NCBI GenBank assembly: GCA_023461495.1
Contig: JAEYLA010000014.1
Span: forward strand, 1 to 7,758
DNA length: 7,758 bases
Reading direction: 5' to 3'
Origin: Bacillota bacterium
GTDB lineage: Bacteria > Bacillota > Clostridia > Christensenellales > CAG-138
Both the position numbers and the translations under genes were made by a program. Below are positions 5,658-7,758 of this stretch, one piece after another (position 1 is the first letter of the stretch; each line of letters starts with the position of its first letter). Under the pieces are notes generated by a model. That model was not told where the DNA came from, did not search any database, and saw only the letters and a list, made by a program, of their open reading frames with translations.

Positions 5658-7758
5658 ATGAAAAACAAGGCAAAAGGCAGATTTGCAATCCTCGCCCTCG
5701 CCACCCTTGCGATGATGGTGGCACTGATCATGCAGCTTGGCAACCTGACGCTTGCAGAAGGAGAGACCTATGCAAAAGCGGCCGAAAGCCTGAGCACAAG
5801 CACCATGTACACCACCGGCGCGCGCGGGAGAATCTTGGACCGCAACGGCATCCCGCTCGCTTACGATTCGACCAGCTACAACGTGCAGTTCTACCGCGAC
5901 CCGGAGCGGACATCCCAAGCCGACAGCGCGCTCTATACCGAATCCCTCATAGAGGCGATCAAAATCATCGAGGCCGGCGGCGGCGAGATCATTGATACGT
6001 CGTATATCCGCATGGATGAAAACGGGGAGCTCTATTACAAATGGGGGGTCGATTCGCTCGACGGACAGAAGGCGCGTTATAAAAATTTCTGCAATGTCAT
6101 GAGCTTTTATATCAAGCCAGAGTACGAAAACGATACGAGTAAATGGATCAGCGCGGAGGAAGCTTACCGCAAGCTCCGCAAATCCTGGCAGATTCCAGAA
6201 GAACTCGCGTTCCCGGAGGCGGTCAAGATCATGTCCATCCGGCAGGAAGTCAACCTGAACAAATGGCGCGCGTATGAACCCGTGACGATCGCCTTTAATG
6301 TTTCCATGGAGGTCGTAGCGCAGCTTGATATGCGCAAGGGCGAACTTTTAGGCATACAGACGGTGCAGAGCACCTCCCGCATCTACCCCTGGGGAACGAC
6401 GGCCGCGCATATTTTGGGCTATATGGGCCGCCAGGTAAGTGCGGAAATGTCCGAGGACGGCATGCTGCGCATGGGGTATGGCGGGGAAGAGCTTGCCGGC
6501 CTCAAGGAGGTCACCACCAAGGAGGGCAAGGCGCAGACGGTCATAGACATGACGAAGCTTGGCTACTCCTATAACGATTACATCGGCGTTTCGGGCATCG
6601 AGAAGACGATGGAAAAGTACCTGACCGCAAATACAAACGCGCAGCGCGGCACCCAGACCGTGGAAAAAAACAAAAGCGGCACCATCACCCGCGCGCTTGA
6701 AAAGACGGCCGCATTCAACGGCGACGATGTTATGCTGACCATTGACCTCCCGCTGCAGACGGTGACGGAAGAGGCATTGCAGCATGCCATTACGGAAATC
6801 CGTAAAAAGGAAGAAGCGGAGTTAGCTGAAAAAGCGGAGGCGTACCAGAAGAAACGCTCCGATCTTTCTACCATTAAGATGGCGGAAACGGGGAGCATCG
6901 TGGTGCTGGATATCCATACGGGCAAGGTGCTCGCCATGGCGTCTTATCCGTCTTTTGACCCCAACACGTTTGTTTCGGGGCTGTCTAAGGCGGATGCGGA
7001 TGAGCTCTTTCAAAATCCCAGTTTACCTACGCTCAACCGCGCAACCGCCTCGCGGCTTGCGCCCGGGTCCATATTCAAAATGGCGACGGGGCTTGCGGGC
7101 CTTATGGAAGGGAAAATCACCACCTCCACCGAAATTTCCGATCAAGGCCCCTATATCCTTTATGAGAAGGACGCAAATGGGAAAGATGTGGCCATCACGC
7201 AAAACGCGCCGCATTGCTGGGCGACCAGCGCAAGCGAGCTTGCCACCCACCAGAACCTGAATCTTTCCGGAGCGCTGACCAAGAGCTGCAACTACTTTTT
7301 CTATACGGTGGCGGAACGACTTGGCATCGATAAGCTCAACGAATGGTCCACAAAGCTTGGGCTGAGCACTTCCACGGGCATTGAGCTTCCCGGTGAATTG
7401 ACCAGCCACGTCGGCGGGCAGAGCGTACTCTATGACAATACGGCCCCTGTCGGCCAGCAGAAGAGCAGCCTGCCGAACTACGTGTACAACGCGCTCAAAC
7501 GGTATCTTAAGGAGATTTTAGCCGGACGCGCGATGGAGGTGGAAGACAAGGCCATAGAAGCCTGCGCGGAAAAGCTGCTACAGCTGCAAAAGGGCGAGAC
7601 GAGTACCCAGTTCGGCCCGGATATCCGCCGCATCCTGAATGAGGAATTGGGCCTGCCCATCGGCATCACGCTTGCGCAGAATTGGGTCAGCAGGATCAGC
7701 TCCATGCTTACGGAGCTCCAGTGGAAGCCGACGATGACCATCCGCGCGGGCATTGGCC
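5658..7758 (+). CDS. mrdA: Penicillin-binding protein 2 (class B, elongation transpeptidase), 3'-partial
   Basis: Membrane-anchored DD-transpeptidase that crosslinks peptidoglycan during lateral growth, normally together with RodA and MreC. Seven hundred codons are in the window with no stop; the end and the KTG motif lie outside. The ATG at 5658 follows GGAAAGGA (5644-5651). One membrane helix lies at about 9-32, then GARGRILDRNGIPLA (54-68), the conserved start of the pedestal domain. HILGYMGR (251-258) and YIGVSGIEKTMEKYL (308-322) are also PBP2 hallmarks. In the transpeptidase domain, SIVVLDIHTGKVLAMASYPSFDPN (413-436), the active-site SxxK as Ser471-Ile-Phe-Lys474 and SxN as Ser543-Cys-Asn545 are visible. 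GIELPGE is at 574-580, but the following I-R-A-G-I-G motif comes only at 695-700. This leaves a helical insertion of about 80-90 residues compared with typical PBP2. A charged Lys/Glu/Ala segment at 380-408 is also longer than usual. PBP3/FtsI is less likely, given the mreCD context and the pedestal motifs. Confidence 0.93.
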   Translation, partial: MKNKAKGRFAILALATLAMMVALIMQLGNLTLAEGETYAKAAESLSTSTMYTTGARGRILDRNGIPLAYDSTSYNVQFYRDPERTSQADSALYTESLIEAIKIIEAGGGEIIDTSYIRMDENGELYYKWGVDSLDGQKARYKNFCNVMSFYIKPEYENDTSKWISAEEAYRKLRKSWQIPEELAFPEAVKIMSIRQEVNLNKWRAYEPVTIAFNVSMEVVAQLDMRKGELLGIQTVQSTSRIYPWGTTAAHILGYMGRQVSAEMSEDGMLRMGYGGEELAGLKEVTTKEGKAQTVIDMTKLGYSYNDYIGVSGIEKTMEKYLTANTNAQRGTQTVEKNKSGTITRALEKTAAFNGDDVMLTIDLPLQTVTEEALQHAITEIRKKEEAELAEKAEAYQKKRSDLSTIKMAETGSIVVLDIHTGKVLAMASYPSFDPNTFVSGLSKADADELFQNPSLPTLNRATASRLAPGSIFKMATGLAGLMEGKITTSTEISDQGPYILYEKDANGKDVAITQNAPHCWATSASELATHQNLNLSGALTKSCNYFFYTVAERLGIDKLNEWSTKLGLSTSTGIELPGELTSHVGGQSVLYDNTAPVGQQKSSLPNYVYNALKRYLKEILAGRAMEVEDKAIEACAEKLLQLQKGETSTQFGPDIRRILNEELGLPIGITLAQNWVSRISSMLTELQWKPTMTIRAGIG

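Noticed and set aside
5529..5918. Reverse frame of 129 codons opposite the start of the PBP2 gene.
   Set aside because: It has no recognisable domain, is antisense to the conserved PBP2 N-terminus, and its composition is typical of a shadow frame.
1..7758. Search for CRISPR arrays, tRNA or rRNA genes, insertion sequences, phage genes and riboswitches.
   Set aside because: No regularly spaced repeats, cloverleaf, transposase-like protein or known riboswitch core was seen by eye on either strand.

Overview
The window is about 7.8 kb of ordinary-looking bacterial chromosome with moderately high GC. It is densely coded, with Shine-Dalgarno sites before the genes and sigma-70/sigma-A type promoters. 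Gene content points to a rod-shaped member of the Firmicutes, most likely a class Clostridia lineage: a long Xaa-Pro aminopeptidase, a PepT-like M20 peptidase, and an mreB / mreC / mreD / PBP2 block. This assignment comes from protein character and gene order only. No ribosomal RNA or other taxonomic marker is present.

Left part (1-2550): two convergent metallopeptidase genes. The forward gene is the C-terminal three quarters of an M24 family aminopeptidase P, with its 5' end outside the window. The reverse gene is a complete M20 family PepT-like peptidase. A perfect 23-bp inverted repeat sits between their stop codons and should terminate transcription from both sides. Both enzymes probably act in cytoplasmic oligopeptide breakdown.

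Middle (2551-2905): a gene-free stretch of about 355 bp that must hold the divergent promoters of the M20 gene and of mreB. It contains a plausible forward promoter with a dyad in its spacer, a small hairpin, and a well-placed Shine-Dalgarno that serves a 13-codon reading frame rather than mreB.

Right part (2906-7758): the rod-shape elongation machinery. A divergent mreB is followed by a 252-bp gap with a hairpin terminator, a long-range inverted repeat and a consensus extended -10 promoter. Then come mreC and mreD, which overlap by 4 bp, and, after 125 bp, the mrdA-type PBP2 gene, which runs off the right edge before its KTG motif. MreB filaments, the MreC/MreD membrane scaffold and the PBP2 transpeptidase work together in lateral wall synthesis. 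The layout suggests mreB can be expressed separately from mreCD-mrdA.

I see no mobile element, CRISPR array, tRNA, rRNA or defence system, and nothing amounting to a new system. The best leads are the large helical insertion inside the PBP2 transpeptidase domain, the unusual residues in MreB, and the structured mreB-mreC intergenic region.
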